Below are positions 10,005 to 20,212 of a stretch of 64,000 nucleotides of DNA, one piece after another. The notes under the pieces are model-generated. The model was not told where the DNA came from. It saw nothing but the letters and a program-made list of their open reading frames with translations, and searched no databases. The stretch's first letter is position 1. The number at the start of each line of letters is the position of its first letter. Source of the DNA: Nitrospirota bacterium (GTDB taxonomy: Bacteria > Nitrospinota_A > UBA7883); NCBI GenBank assembly GCA_024275315.1, contig JAJRZK010000021.1:35837-99836 (forward strand), read 5' to 3'. The translations under genes and the position numbers were made by a program.

Positions 10005-10042
10005 GATCACGGGCGCGGTTGCCGTGCCCGTGATTTTCTTTT
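10005..10042 (+). terminator. Rho-independent terminator of the pilin operon
   Basis: Arms ATCACGGGC (10006-10014) and GCCCGTGAT (10026-10034) are extended by an inner CGG/CCG pair around a 3-base loop. The stem is about 13 bp with one G-T pair, followed directly by TTTTCTTTTTTCT. It lies 22 bases after the pilY1 stop. Confidence 0.9.
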
Positions 10043-10124
10043 TTCTCTTGAAAAAGCCTCCGGAAGGGTTTATTCAACAACTTGTCATATTGTCACACGT
10101 TGAAATTGTCGGAGCCGGTAAACT

Positions 10125-11300
10125 ATGCGCACAATCGTAATTGATCCTGTCGGACGATGGGGCAGGCTGGCGGGGGCTTTGTCTGTAATGGTCTTGTTTA
10201 TGATGGCGACTGTCCAGCCGGCTTATCCCGTAACGATAGACAGGCTTTTGGAACTGGCGGCCGATGGGGACGCTACAGCGCAATACACCCTGGGAGTCAT
10301 GTACCAGAAAGGGTCCGGAACCGAGCAGGACAAAAGCGAGGCGGCCAAGTGGTACAAGCTCGCCGCCCAATCTGGTCATGTCAAGGCGCAGTTCAACCTG
10401 GGCATTATGTATCTCAAGGGAGATGGTGTCGAAGTCAACCCGGACGACGCTGTCAACTGGCTGACAAGCGCGGCCGAGCAGGGCGACGTGGACGCGCAGT
10501 ACGCGCTGGGGCTTGCGTATGAGAATGGTACGAGCGGTATCGAAAAGGATGATTATCTGGCGGTCAAATGGTACACCAGGGCCGCCGAACAGGGGTATAC
10601 CAAGGCGCAGTCCAACTTGAGCGTGCTTCTGGAGCAAAGCGAGGAGGAACGGGACAGGGACGACGCCCTGGATTGGGCGCGAAAAGCGGCGGAGACGGGC
10701 AATGTGAAGGATCAGTTCAATCTCGGGCTTATGTACCTCACCGGGGATGGTGGAGTTGATACGGATATAGAAGAGGCCGTCAAATGGTTTCGTAAAGCGG
10801 CGAAAAAGGGCCATCCCGACGCGCAGTACAACCTTGCGGCCGTCCTGTTCAAGGGAGACGGAGTTGAAGCCGATGTGGACGAGGCGGTGTCGTGGTATCG
10901 CAAGGCCGCCGAACAGGGCCAAACGGACGCGCAGTATACGCTGGGTCTTTTGTACCTGGATGGAGACGGTGTGAAGAAGGATAAGGCGACGGCGTTTAAA
11001 TGGTTTACGAAAGCTTCTGAAAACGGCCATCCCGAGGCGCTGTACAATGTGGGGGTTATGCAGTACAAAGGAGACGGCGTGAAACGGGACCTGTCTTCGG
11101 CGATGGATATTTTCCGGAAAATCGCCAGTGATGGAGACGCCAGGGCCCAGTTCAACCTTGGTGTGATGTATGTCAGGGGCGAGGGCGTGGCCAAAAGCGA
11201 GGAAGACGCCCTGAAGTGGTTTACAATGGCGGCTGAGCAGGGAAACGAGGCGGCCAAAAACGCAGTCGAGAAAATAACCGGTCGATCCTGGGAGGAATAA
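10125..11300 (+). CDS. Secreted Sel1-repeat (TPR-like) protein
   Basis: After an N-terminal signal sequence (about residues 12-35) the protein is almost entirely Sel1-like repeats. Nine can be counted, each about 36 residues with the pattern A-Q-x-N-L-G-x-M-Y ... A-x-x-W-x-x-K-A-A-E-x-G. Such repeats form a right-handed alpha superhelix used for protein-protein contact, usually in the periplasm or outer membrane. Repeat 4 is the most divergent, lacking the LGxMY core. The gene ends 2 bases before the next one, suggesting co-transcription. The partner is unknown. Confidence 0.9.
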   Translation: MRTIVIDPVGRWGRLAGALSVMVLFMMATVQPAYPVTIDRLLELAADGDATAQYTLGVMYQKGSGTEQDKSEAAKWYKLAAQSGHVKAQFNLGIMYLKGDGVEVNPDDAVNWLTSAAEQGDVDAQYALGLAYENGTSGIEKDDYLAVKWYTRAAEQGYTKAQSNLSVLLEQSEEERDRDDALDWARKAAETGNVKDQFNLGLMYLTGDGGVDTDIEEAVKWFRKAAKKGHPDAQYNLAAVLFKGDGVEADVDEAVSWYRKAAEQGQTDAQYTLGLLYLDGDGVKKDKATAFKWFTKASENGHPEALYNVGVMQYKGDGVKRDLSSAMDIFRKIASDGDARAQFNLGVMYVRGEGVAKSEEDALKWFTMAAEQGNEAAKNAVEKITGRSWEE

Positions 11301-11302
11301 GT

Positions 11303-11863
11303 ATGCGGTACCGTACGAGACTCGTGTATGTTATGGCGTTGGTGACCTGCGCCCTGGTGGTTGCGTCCGGCGCGAACCGGGCGATGGCGGCGCAGGAGAT
11401 TGAAGGTGTCGTGGACAATATCCGTTATGGAGACACTTTTCGCGTCAAGCTGGAGGAGGGCTGGCGGCTGGAGGAGAGATATAAAAAATGCTCCCGGGTG
11501 TACAGCACTATGGCGTGGATTCAGTTGCTGGGGGTAGATACCCCCGATGGGAAAAAGGCGTGTAGTGGCGATGCGGCCTTTTTTACGCGCCAGGCGGTGT
11601 TTGGAAAGCGCGTGAAACTGAAAATTCACACCTGTGGTGACGCGTGGGGGCTTGCCGGAGTTGTTGAATATGACGACATGGGAGAAACAAAAACCCTCAA
11701 CTTCGAGCTGGTGCGCGCCGGTCTTGCGACGTTGACCGGGGGCAGGTTGGGCTTTTCCGGCGAGAACACTATCAAAAAATATAACGATGCGCTCGAGGAG
11801 GCCAAGATAGACCAGCTGGGCCTGTGGGAATCGAAACCCTGTTCTACAACAGCAACGAAATAG
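11303..11863 (+). CDS. Exported staphylococcal-nuclease-fold protein, probably inactive
   Basis: Signal peptide (about residues 1-31), then an SNase/OB-fold domain: EIEGVVDNIRYGDTFRVKL, later QLLGVDTPDGK and LVRAGLATL. In active thermonucleases the strand before DTPE carries Arg, the motif ends in Glu, and a later GR-x-LA Arg is catalytic. Here these read IQLLGVDTPD and WGLAGV, so both Arg and the Glu are replaced. The fold is recognisable but phosphodiesterase activity is doubtful; it may bind a ligand or protein. It directly follows the Sel1 gene. Confidence 0.7.
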   Translation: MRYRTRLVYVMALVTCALVVASGANRAMAAQEIEGVVDNIRYGDTFRVKLEEGWRLEERYKKCSRVYSTMAWIQLLGVDTPDGKKACSGDAAFFTRQAVFGKRVKLKIHTCGDAWGLAGVVEYDDMGETKTLNFELVRAGLATLTGGRLGFSGENTIKKYNDALEEAKIDQLGLWESKPCSTTATK

Positions 11864-11941
11864 TTAGAAACAGAAAGTATCCGTAAGCGCGTGTGTCAAG
11901 AGGTTTTCTTCTGATCTTTTTCCGCTTTCGGAAAATATCTC

Positions 11942-12794
11942 ATGGATAGCAAGGTTCCGGTTTTAACGTTATGGGGGTTTGTTTTTCTTGCGGGTCTGTT
12001 CACGCAGGGCTGTTCCAATAATTCAAGTGATGGAGCCGCTGGCTCATCTTCATCGCCGAAAATATATGTGACCATCTACTCCCACAACGAGGATAGCTGG
12101 GGCTCTGTCGTAAACGCTCCCGCCGATTACGTTTCATATCGAAACAACCTGCTCGAGCGTCTGAAACTTATCGCGTCCCATGGCGCCACGCTCAACTGGC
12201 AATCCGACCTTACCGTTTTGGAAGCCATGATAAAGTATGAGCCAGACTCGCCCAAAACCGATACAAACGCAAAGAACATTGTTAGGTACATGGTCGAGGA
12301 TCTGGGGTTCAGCGTCGATCCCCATGGCCATCTTGTCTACGCCAATTACGCCGATCTGGCGTATCTGATACGACAGCTCGGGGTCGAACCTTCTGGTGTC
12401 ATAGGTGGAGCGGGGGTTTTCGACTGCGGGAGCGATTATCTGGGTTTTCTCAGCATACTGGACTGGCATCCGGTAATCGAGCTTTCATCCGATGGAGTGA
12501 TTCGCGGCGAACGTTATCCCGCATCCGAATGGAGACCGACCATCCTTTCCGGCCCGGCCATGGGGGGGGCACTGGTTCGACGATTTCTCAAGCGGCGTAT
12601 GGTATCCGGGTAACGCGTCGGATTTCTACACCCATCAAAGCGGCGGGCAAATTACCTATATCGGGCAGGGCTATCCGCACGGCAAGACGAATCTGGGACC
12701 GAAACAGGCCACCCTGGGTTTGTGGGGGCCAACCCTGTTAACCAGGGGCGGTGTTCCCATATTATTGCGAGGATTTGATTTTGAGTGCGTATAA
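11942..12794 (+). pseudogene. Lipoprotein gene of unknown function interrupted by a frameshift
   Basis: Starts with a lipoprotein signal (lipobox LFTQGC, Cys about residue 24). The first frame stops at 12613. The second frame, entered near a run of eight G at 12551-12560, continues protein-like to 12794, including HWFDDFSSGVWYPGNASDFY and YIGQGYPHGKTNLGPKQATL. The two parts look like one protein of about 280 residues. A homopolymer slip is the likely cause: a true inactivating mutation, phase variation, or a sequencing error. No family recognised. Confidence 0.6.
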
Positions 12795-13662
12795 CAAAAC
12801 TTTCATTATCGGATCGGTCTTCTTTGTGATCGTATTAATGGCCTCGTGCGGCAAAGGTAGCCCGGACGGCTCTTCATCCGGCGGCGGCTCCGGCAACGTG
12901 GTGGGAGATGCGGGGGAGGGTGTGTCGTGGGTCGAGTTTACCGTGGATAACGGGTCGGCGATACAGGCTTTGTACAAGGAGCCGGGCCAGGCGGCCAGGT
13001 CCTCCGTGAAAAATGGCGGGAGGCTCCCGGCGATTATATATAACCACGGAAGTTACGTGGAGGATCATGGATACGATCAATCCGTCAGCGACGGGTATGA
13101 CGTGAAAGATTTTGCGAACGCGATAGCCGATGCGGGATACGTGGCGCTGGCTCCTGTCCGGCCTGCCGATTCAAGCTTCGGGGACGGGATAATTCCCGGC
13201 GCGATCAATTATTTGAAAAGCCCGGACGGTGTGGATTCGGGCAAAATATATATGATCGGCCATTCAAAAGGAGGCGCCCAGACGATTTTGCGGCCATCAA
13301 GTATGGATCGGATTTAAACGCGGTCGCCGTCACGGCTCCTGCCATTACGACCGAGAGCAGGTACAACGCGATCGTGTCCCAGCTTGACGGCTTTGGCGTA
13401 CCGATATACGTTGCGCTCGGCCTGTACGAGCCGAACCCGGCCATCGCGAAATATGTTCCGATGTTTGTCTCAGAGCTACAGGCCCGTGGCAAAAATGTCG
13501 AGTCCAGGCTCGATTACCCGGGCGATCACAAATGGTTCTGGACGGTCCGTGATGAATACTGGGGCGATACTGATCTTTCGGCGGGGTGCGATATACGACG
13601 TAGTGGAAGTGGCGTTCTATCTTATTTTCCTTACGACGACCCCGTATTTTGCGATCCTGTAG
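12781..13662 (+). pseudogene. Alpha/beta-hydrolase lipoprotein gene interrupted by a frameshift
   Basis: TTG at 12781 (GAGG upstream) begins a lipoprotein signal (lipobox VLMASC). An alpha/beta hydrolase follows: IIYNHGSYVEDHGYD (oxyanion-type HG), nucleophile elbow GHSKGG, then a break near 13275-13290. The homologous continuation is in another frame (DDFAAIKYGSDLNAVAVTAP) and runs through the likely catalytic His in YPGDHKWFW. The C-terminal end is unclear because reading frames may change again near 13570 and the gene runs into the convergent regulator. It resembles dienelactone-hydrolase or acetylhydrolase-like enzymes. Together with the preceding gene this makes two neighbouring broken frames. 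Confidence 0.6.
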
Positions 13663-15143
13663 CGGAGCTGGCGCAACGTGATTCCCAGGCGTCTCGCCGC
13701 TTTTACCTGAACGCCTCCCGATTCTTCCAGGGCCAGCTCAATCGCCTTTTTCTCTTCTGATTCGATGTTGGAAGCTCCTTTCGCGCGCGATCGATCCGAA
13801 AGCCCGTGGACGGATAAGCCTGAACCGGGAGCACCCGCGGCTATACGCCTCTCCGACGCGGCCAGCGCCTCCGCCACATCGATCCGCCCGTCCCGCTCGA
13901 TAAGAAAAGCGCGGTGGATGAAGTTTTCAAGCTCCCGCACGTTACCCGGCCAATCGAGCTGTTGCAACAGGGATACCTGGTCTTGCGTGGTTATCACCAT
14001 TTTTCCATACTCGTTGTTCAGCTTCATGAGGAAATGCCGGGCGAGGTGGGGTATGTCCTCGCGTCGCTCGGCGAGGGAGGGCGACCAGATCGGAAGGACG
14101 TTGAGCCTGTAATACAGATCCTCGCGGAACAGGCGTTGGCGCACCAGGCTTTCTATGTTGGCGTTGGTGGCGCAGACTATCCGCACGTCCACCTTGATGG
14201 TTTTGCTGGAACCGAGACGCTCGAATTCTCCCTCCTGCAACACACGCAACAGCTTGGCCTGAAAATTTAACGATGTCTCGCCTATCTCGTCCAGAAAAAG
14301 CGTTCCCCCGTTGGCCGCCTCGAACCTCCCTTTCGCGCTGGCCGTAGCGCCGGTGAACGCGCCTTTTTCATGGCCGAACAGCTCGTTTAACAGCAGGTTT
14401 TCTGAAACGGCGGCGCAGTTGAGGCTGATGAACGGAGCACGGCTCCGGAGGCTGTGGTTATGGATGTTTCTCGCTATCAACTCCTTGCCGGTTCCGCTCT
14501 CTCCTCGAATAAACACGCTGGCCCTGCTTGTGGCCACGGACCGGATCGTCTCGCAGACCTGCTTTATAGCGCGGCTTTCGCCGATGATACCCTCCATCGC
14601 CACCGGGGGCTCCTCAATGCCCGATTTGTATACGCGGCGGGGAATCGAGCCGGTGGAGTCGAGGTAAAAACCCAGCTGACCCGCTAACACCTTCAGTAAC
14701 TTGGCTTTGTGAGTGACACTCCCCTCGTTGGCGATCAGGGCGGTCAGTATTCCGGTTTGCAGGCTCTTGTCCTGGCCAACGATCGGGCAGGAAAAAAACG
14801 CCATCTTGCGGTCGGCTATATCTGCGGGCGTGATGAGGGGAAGCTCAGCCGCTTCACGGCCAAAAAGCATCTGCTCATAATCAAACCTTCGCTTGTGCCG
14901 TGACACGAATGCGCCAAACTGTTCGCTCGCCCTGCTCAACTCCTCCTGGGTCAGCTCCGGGGCCAGCTCTATGTTGTAGCTGTTGGTGACGCTGTCGCGT
15001 ATGAGCAACACCGGGTTTCTTATTCCGAAATAGTCGGTGAGCATGATCAGCACCATGTTGATCTTGGCCAGGCGGTTACCCGTGGAACCCAGCATCTTTC
15101 CGGCCTGGACGAAAAACTCCAGATAATCAAGTTGCGAACTCAT
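13617..15143 (-). CDS. NifA-like sigma-54 activator with GAF domain
   Basis: About 508 residues. The N-terminal part (about 1-160) is GAF-like rather than a receiver. The AAA+ domain has Walker A GESGTGKE, GHEKGAFTGA and GGTLFLDEIGE. A Fis-type helix-turn-helix ends the protein (VKAARRLGITLRQLRYRIAKYG). ATG at 15143 has AAAGGTG upstream and is preferred over an ATG at 15203 that would sit in the divergent control region. It faces away from the porin-PII-AmtB operon, whose -24/-12 element is at 15286. Control of ammonium uptake by this activator is therefore likely. No nif structural genes are visible, so I do not call it nifA. Confidence 0.88.
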   Translation of the reverse strand: MSSQLDYLEFFVQAGKMLGSTGNRLAKINMVLIMLTDYFGIRNPVLLIRDSVTNSYNIELAPELTQEELSRASEQFGAFVSRHKRRFDYEQMLFGREAAELPLITPADIADRKMAFFSCPIVGQDKSLQTGILTALIANEGSVTHKAKLLKVLAGQLGFYLDSTGSIPRRVYKSGIEEPPVAMEGIIGESRAIKQVCETIRSVATSRASVFIRGESGTGKELIARNIHNHSLRSRAPFISLNCAAVSENLLLNELFGHEKGAFTGATASAKGRFEAANGGTLFLDEIGETSLNFQAKLLRVLQEGEFERLGSSKTIKVDVRIVCATNANIESLVRQRLFREDLYYRLNVLPIWSPSLAERREDIPHLARHFLMKLNNEYGKMVITTQDQVSLLQQLDWPGNVRELENFIHRAFLIERDGRIDVAEALAASERRIAAGAPGSGLSVHGLSDRSRAKGASNIESEEKKAIELALEESGGVQVKAARRLGITLRQLRYRIAKYGVVVRKIR

Positions 15144-15196
15144 TTTTTCACCTTTGGACCTCGAAACATCAACTGACTGACGATTATAATACAAAA

Positions 15197-15216
15197 TTGA
15201 CATTCATGTGTGTTAA
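15197..15216. promoter_or_regulatory. Imperfect dyad, possible activator or operator site
   Basis: An imperfect palindrome runs TTGACATTCA then TGTGTGTTAA, with 7 of 10 positions symmetric. It sits 70-90 bases upstream of the porin -24/-12 promoter and just upstream of the divergent activator gene. Position suits an upstream activator site; the sequence is not the classical NifA TGT-N10-ACA. Confidence 0.3.
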
Positions 15217-15285
15217 AAATGTTAATAATGTCTCTCCCGTCTTCGGGTTATCTGTGTAATATATTGAATAATAAAGCTAAAAATA

Positions 15286-15302
15286 TTGGTACGCGATTTG
15301 TT
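15286..15302 (+). promoter_or_regulatory. Sigma-54 (-24/-12) promoter of the porin-PII-amtB operon
   Basis: TTGGTACGCGATTTGTT matches the TTGGCACG-N4-TTGCT consensus with GG-N10-GT spacing (GG 15288-15289, GT 15300-15301). Only the second base of the -12 GC differs. It lies 60 bases before the porin start and downstream of a divergent sigma-54 activator gene. Confidence 0.7.
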
Positions 15303-15362
15303 AACAGTATCATCCGTCTATTCGATTGTTGATTTAACTTTAAGCTTTGGAGTAACGGAAAA

Positions 15363-16804
<1,442 letters not shown>

Positions 16805-16815
16805 CGGAGGCGGAA

Positions 16816-18105
16816 ATGACGAAATTCATGGTTTATCTTTTCATATTTTCAATGGGGTTGCTTTTCAACATCGACGCGGCTTTCGCCGGGGAGGCCGAGC
16901 CGAAGATAGTGGGCGCCGATACGGCATGGATGCTGGCTTCTTCCGCCCTGGTCATGCTGATGGTGCCTGGTCTCGCCCTGTTTTACGGCGGCATGGACCG
17001 CAGTAAGAACGTGTTGTCGACGTTGCTATTGAGCTTCGTCTGTCTTGGTGTGATCACCGTACAATGGACGTTGTTCGGATACAGCCTCGCGTTTGGCTCC
17101 GACGTAGGCAAAGTGATAGGCGATTTATCCTTTCTCGCTCTTGCCGGGGTGGGGCTCGAGCCTAACGGGACGATACCGCACCAGCTATTTATGGTGTTTC
17201 AGATGATGTTCGCCATCCTGACTCCGGCGCTCATATCGGGCGCGCTGGTGGGCAGGATGAAGTTCCAGACTTTCGTTGTATTTATTTTGCTGTGGTCCAC
17301 GCTTGTTTACGATCCGCTCTGCCACTGGGTATGGGGCGGCGGCTGGATCAGCGATCTTGGCGCTCTCGATTTCGCCGGTGGGCTGGTGGTCCACATAAGC
17401 TCCGGCGTTTCGGCTCTTGCGGCGTGTATCATCCTTGGCAAACGCAAGGGGTTCCCGGCGGAACCGATGCCTCCGCACAACCTGCCGATTACCCTGCTGG
17501 GCGCCGGGATGTTGTGGTTCGGCTGGTTCGGATTCAACGCCGGTAGCGAGCTTGCCGCAGACGCCGTCGCGGCCTCCGCTTTCGTGGTGACACAGATCGC
17601 GGCAGGAGCCGCCGTGCTCGGCTGGGTGTTCACGGAGTGGTCGCACAGGGGTAAACCGACCCTGCTTGGCGCCGCTTCCGGAGGTGTGGCGGGGCTGGTG
17701 GCGATCACGCCCGCGGCCGGGTTCGTGGGACCGATTTCCGCCATAATGATCGGCGCTTTGGCCGGAGGGTTGTGTTACCTGGCGGTTCTTGCCAAGCACA
17801 AGTTTGGTTATGACGATTCGCTCGACGTTTTCGCTGTCCACGGTATCGGTGGGACGATAGGCGCGATATGCACGGGGCTGTTCGCTACGGCCGCCATCGG
17901 AGGAACGGATGGGCTGTTCTTCGGCAACCCCGGCCAGTTGGTGACCCAGCTTATCAGCGTGGCCGCCGCGTGGGTCTACAGCTTCACGGTGACATTCGTG
18001 ATCCTGAAAGTTCTGGAGGCTACCATGGGGCTCCGGGTGTCCGAAGAGGACGAGGTGCAGGGACTTGACTTGAGTTCGCACGGGGAACGAGGTTACACCA
18101 TGTAG
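16816..18105 (+). CDS. amtB: AmtB-type ammonium transporter
   Basis: 429 residues with an N-terminal signal sequence as in E. coli AmtB, then about 11 membrane helices. The twin pore histidines are present in LVVHISSGVSAL and FAVHGIGGTIGAI. The family core GGMDRSKNVLSTLL (near residue 65) and WFGWFGFNAGSELAAD are intact. It imports ammonium at the inner membrane and would be blocked by the adjacent PII protein. The cytoplasmic tail is short. Confidence 0.97.
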   Translation: MTKFMVYLFIFSMGLLFNIDAAFAGEAEPKIVGADTAWMLASSALVMLMVPGLALFYGGMDRSKNVLSTLLLSFVCLGVITVQWTLFGYSLAFGSDVGKVIGDLSFLALAGVGLEPNGTIPHQLFMVFQMMFAILTPALISGALVGRMKFQTFVVFILLWSTLVYDPLCHWVWGGGWISDLGALDFAGGLVVHISSGVSALAACIILGKRKGFPAEPMPPHNLPITLLGAGMLWFGWFGFNAGSELAADAVAASAFVVTQIAAGAAVLGWVFTEWSHRGKPTLLGAASGGVAGLVAITPAAGFVGPISAIMIGALAGGLCYLAVLAKHKFGYDDSLDVFAVHGIGGTIGAICTGLFATAAIGGTDGLFFGNPGQLVTQLISVAAAWVYSFTVTFVILKVLEATMGLRVSEEDEVQGLDLSSHGERGYTM

Positions 18106-18144
18106 CTGGATAGCCATTGGATGTTTGACGTTTGCAGTCCGGAC

Positions 18145-18176
18145 TTCGGGATATCCCGCAAGCGGGATATCCCGAA
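18145..18176. repeat. Long perfect inverted repeat after amtB
   Basis: 15-bp arms (18145-18159 and 18162-18176) meet around AA; each arm itself contains the palindrome GGGATATCCC. The RNA would form a very stable hairpin. It is followed by ACTCTATAAAATT rather than a U tract, so it may be a weak terminator, an mRNA-stabilising end, or a dispersed palindromic element. No second copy was noticed in the window. Confidence 0.6.
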
Positions 18177-18237
18177 ACTCTATAAAATTACGGCGTATTA
18201 AAAGGGGTAACCACTATTTTTATTTTCAGCTAATGTC

Positions 18238-19374
18238 ATGGGCCATGATATAACGGATAAGGTGATCTGGGTCGTTGACACTCCACAAGAGGGGAAGCGC
18301 CTCCAGGGTTATCTTCAGGCATATGGCTTTACCTCTGTGTCAATAATGGGCGCCGATATCGATCTTGCCGAAAAGATGAGGCTGGGAGAGCCTGACATTT
18401 TACTCATTGATCTGTATCCATGGTCTCAAATCACTGGGCGATTGGCTCAAGACGGGGAAAACTATCATACCCGCGTCGTCGTTATGGCGCCTCAAACGAG
18501 CGAATCACAACAAGATGGCATGGCGTTCGGCATTACTATAAACGTGCTCAGAAAGCCGTTCAAATCCGGGGGGTTAATCAACTCGATCCTGTCACTTTAC
18601 GGGATTGATAGGACCCTTGGGTCGGAGCTGGCACAGGAGGCGTATGCTATTGGCATGAACCGTTTAACATCCGGCGCATACGAACGTTACGTTTTGGAGC
18701 TCAGACGCGTTTTGGGATCCGAGCCAGACCTTTTTTATTATTTTGCTCCAGGAGCTTGCTATTTGAACCAGGGGAAATACGAATCTATCATTGCATCGTT
18801 TGAAAACAAGCTTCACCCGGATGAGCAATTGGAGCGGATTAGGAAGGAGGCTGAAGCTTCAAAGCAAGATTACCTGGCTACCATAAGGCGTCTTAAGCGT
18901 ATCATCAAACGCCAAATTGCCGGTGCGGAGCACTATGTTCAGCTTGGTAAAAATTATTTGGGAATCGATATGATTCCGGAGGCGGATGAATCATTTGATA
19001 AGGCCATTCAAATGGAGCCGGACAATATATCGAATCGAAAAGAAATAGGCGTCGCTTACCTTCAAAAAGAACTGTACGAAAGAGCTGAGAAAGCATTCTC
19101 CGACGCTATCGACCTGAATCCTAAAAACAGTTCTCTCTATATCCATGTTGCGATTGCTTTAAGAAAGCTGGGTAAATACAAAGAAGCTATTGCAATTTAC
19201 AAACGCGCCATAAAGCTTGATCCTATGGATGAAGCGGTCTTTTTCAATCTTGCCAGGGCTCTTTTTGAATCCAATCGTAAAAAAGATGCCATTAGAGCGC
19301 TGAAAAAGGCGGTTTCGCTGGATCCTGAGTTTACTGAAGCTAAAAACTTGTTGGCAGAGTACCAGAATGGATAG
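18238..19374 (+). CDS. Receiver-like domain fused to TPR repeats
   Basis: Residues about 5-120 fold like a response-regulator receiver: IWVVDTPQEGKRLQGYLQ at the start, LLIDLYP holding the expected phospho-Asp, and LRKPF the conserved Lys. However the acidic pair after strand 1 is reduced to a single Asp (VVDT). About 120 residues of helical linker follow, then at least three TPR units (PEADESFDKAIQMEPDN type). It overlaps the next gene by 8 bases. The pair probably forms a signalling unit. Base composition is visibly AT-richer than the flanking genes, suggesting transfer. Confidence 0.75.
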   Translation: MGHDITDKVIWVVDTPQEGKRLQGYLQAYGFTSVSIMGADIDLAEKMRLGEPDILLIDLYPWSQITGRLAQDGENYHTRVVVMAPQTSESQQDGMAFGITINVLRKPFKSGGLINSILSLYGIDRTLGSELAQEAYAIGMNRLTSGAYERYVLELRRVLGSEPDLFYYFAPGACYLNQGKYESIIASFENKLHPDEQLERIRKEAEASKQDYLATIRRLKRIIKRQIAGAEHYVQLGKNYLGIDMIPEADESFDKAIQMEPDNISNRKEIGVAYLQKELYERAEKAFSDAIDLNPKNSSLYIHVAIALRKLGKYKEAIAIYKRAIKLDPMDEAVFFNLARALFESNRKKDAIRALKKAVSLDPEFTEAKNLLAEYQNG

Positions 19375-20212
19375 CTGCGACAACCAGGATACAAAGCAAA
19401 TACTTAAAGGCAAAACCTGCCTTATAGTTGAGGACCACTTTCCCATGCGTCAGTTTATCGAATTGATATTGAAACATCAGCTTGGATGCGATTCTATATT
19501 TCAAGCCGAGGACGCGGAGGAGGCTTTAGGAATATTGGAAAATCCAGCAGGCGATGCGGTGGTAGATTTAATTGTCTGTGACTGGGGACTCCCTGGAATG
19601 GATGGAGATATGTTTTTGCATGAAATCCGTTTAATGGAGGCCTATAAACAGACACCTTTTCTGATGGCAACCGGCAATAACAGCCGGGATTTGGTCATTA
19701 CGGCGATACAAGCCGGTGTTACCGATTTTCTCATCAAGCCGTTTACAGCCGCCAATCTTGTTCGTAAAATAAAACGATCCATTGTTATGGCACGAGGGCG
19801 CACAAGGAAACGATACCTGGTCAAGGAAAAATATCCTGTTAAGTTAGTGTCATCTTCGGCGAAGTGTACAGGGGAGCTTGTGGATATCTCCGACGCTGGT
19901 TGCGGAATCTTGCTTAATTGCGGACTGAGCATTCCCATGGATGATGAACAAGTAAATCTCACCATAATTATTGAAGATGAAAGTATCCAGATGAATGCCA
20001 AGTCGCGTGGTATTGCTGACAATGCGTACGTAAAAGAGTCTTCAGGGGTTATCAAGATGGGATTTGAGTTTTTGCCCGATGAGTCGGGACTTCCAGACCT
20101 CTTCAAACAATTGTTAGATAGATACCAATCGATTCAGAGCGCAAATATAACTAAGGAGAGTTCCAAAGTGAAGGAGACAGGTAGCCGTAAACGACTTCTG
20201 GATATTGATTAA
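19367..20212 (+). CDS. Response regulator with C-terminal PilZ domain
   Basis: Receiver at about 15-140 (acidic start LIVEDHFPM, phospho-Asp in IVCDWGLPGMDG, Lys in LIKPF). A PilZ domain follows (about 145-250) with the c-di-GMP motif pair RKRYLVKEKY (RxxxR-like) and DISDAGCG (D/NxSxxG). It should couple phosphorylation to c-di-GMP binding, as in motility or exopolysaccharide control. It is translationally coupled to the preceding receiver-TPR gene, converges with the minus-strand TPR gene (4-base overlap), and shares the AT-rich composition of its partner. Confidence 0.82.
   Translation: MDSCDNQDTKQILKGKTCLIVEDHFPMRQFIELILKHQLGCDSIFQAEDAEEALGILENPAGDAVVDLIVCDWGLPGMDGDMFLHEIRLMEAYKQTPFLMATGNNSRDLVITAIQAGVTDFLIKPFTAANLVRKIKRSIVMARGRTRKRYLVKEKYPVKLVSSSAKCTGELVDISDAGCGILLNCGLSIPMDDEQVNLTIIIEDESIQMNAKSRGIADNAYVKESSGVIKMGFEFLPDESGLPDLFKQLLDRYQSIQSANITKESSKVKETGSRKRLLDID

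Noticed and set aside
12529..12741. Separate small gene starting at ATG 12529
   Set aside because: It overlaps the frameshifted lipoprotein in a third frame and has no protein-like pattern.
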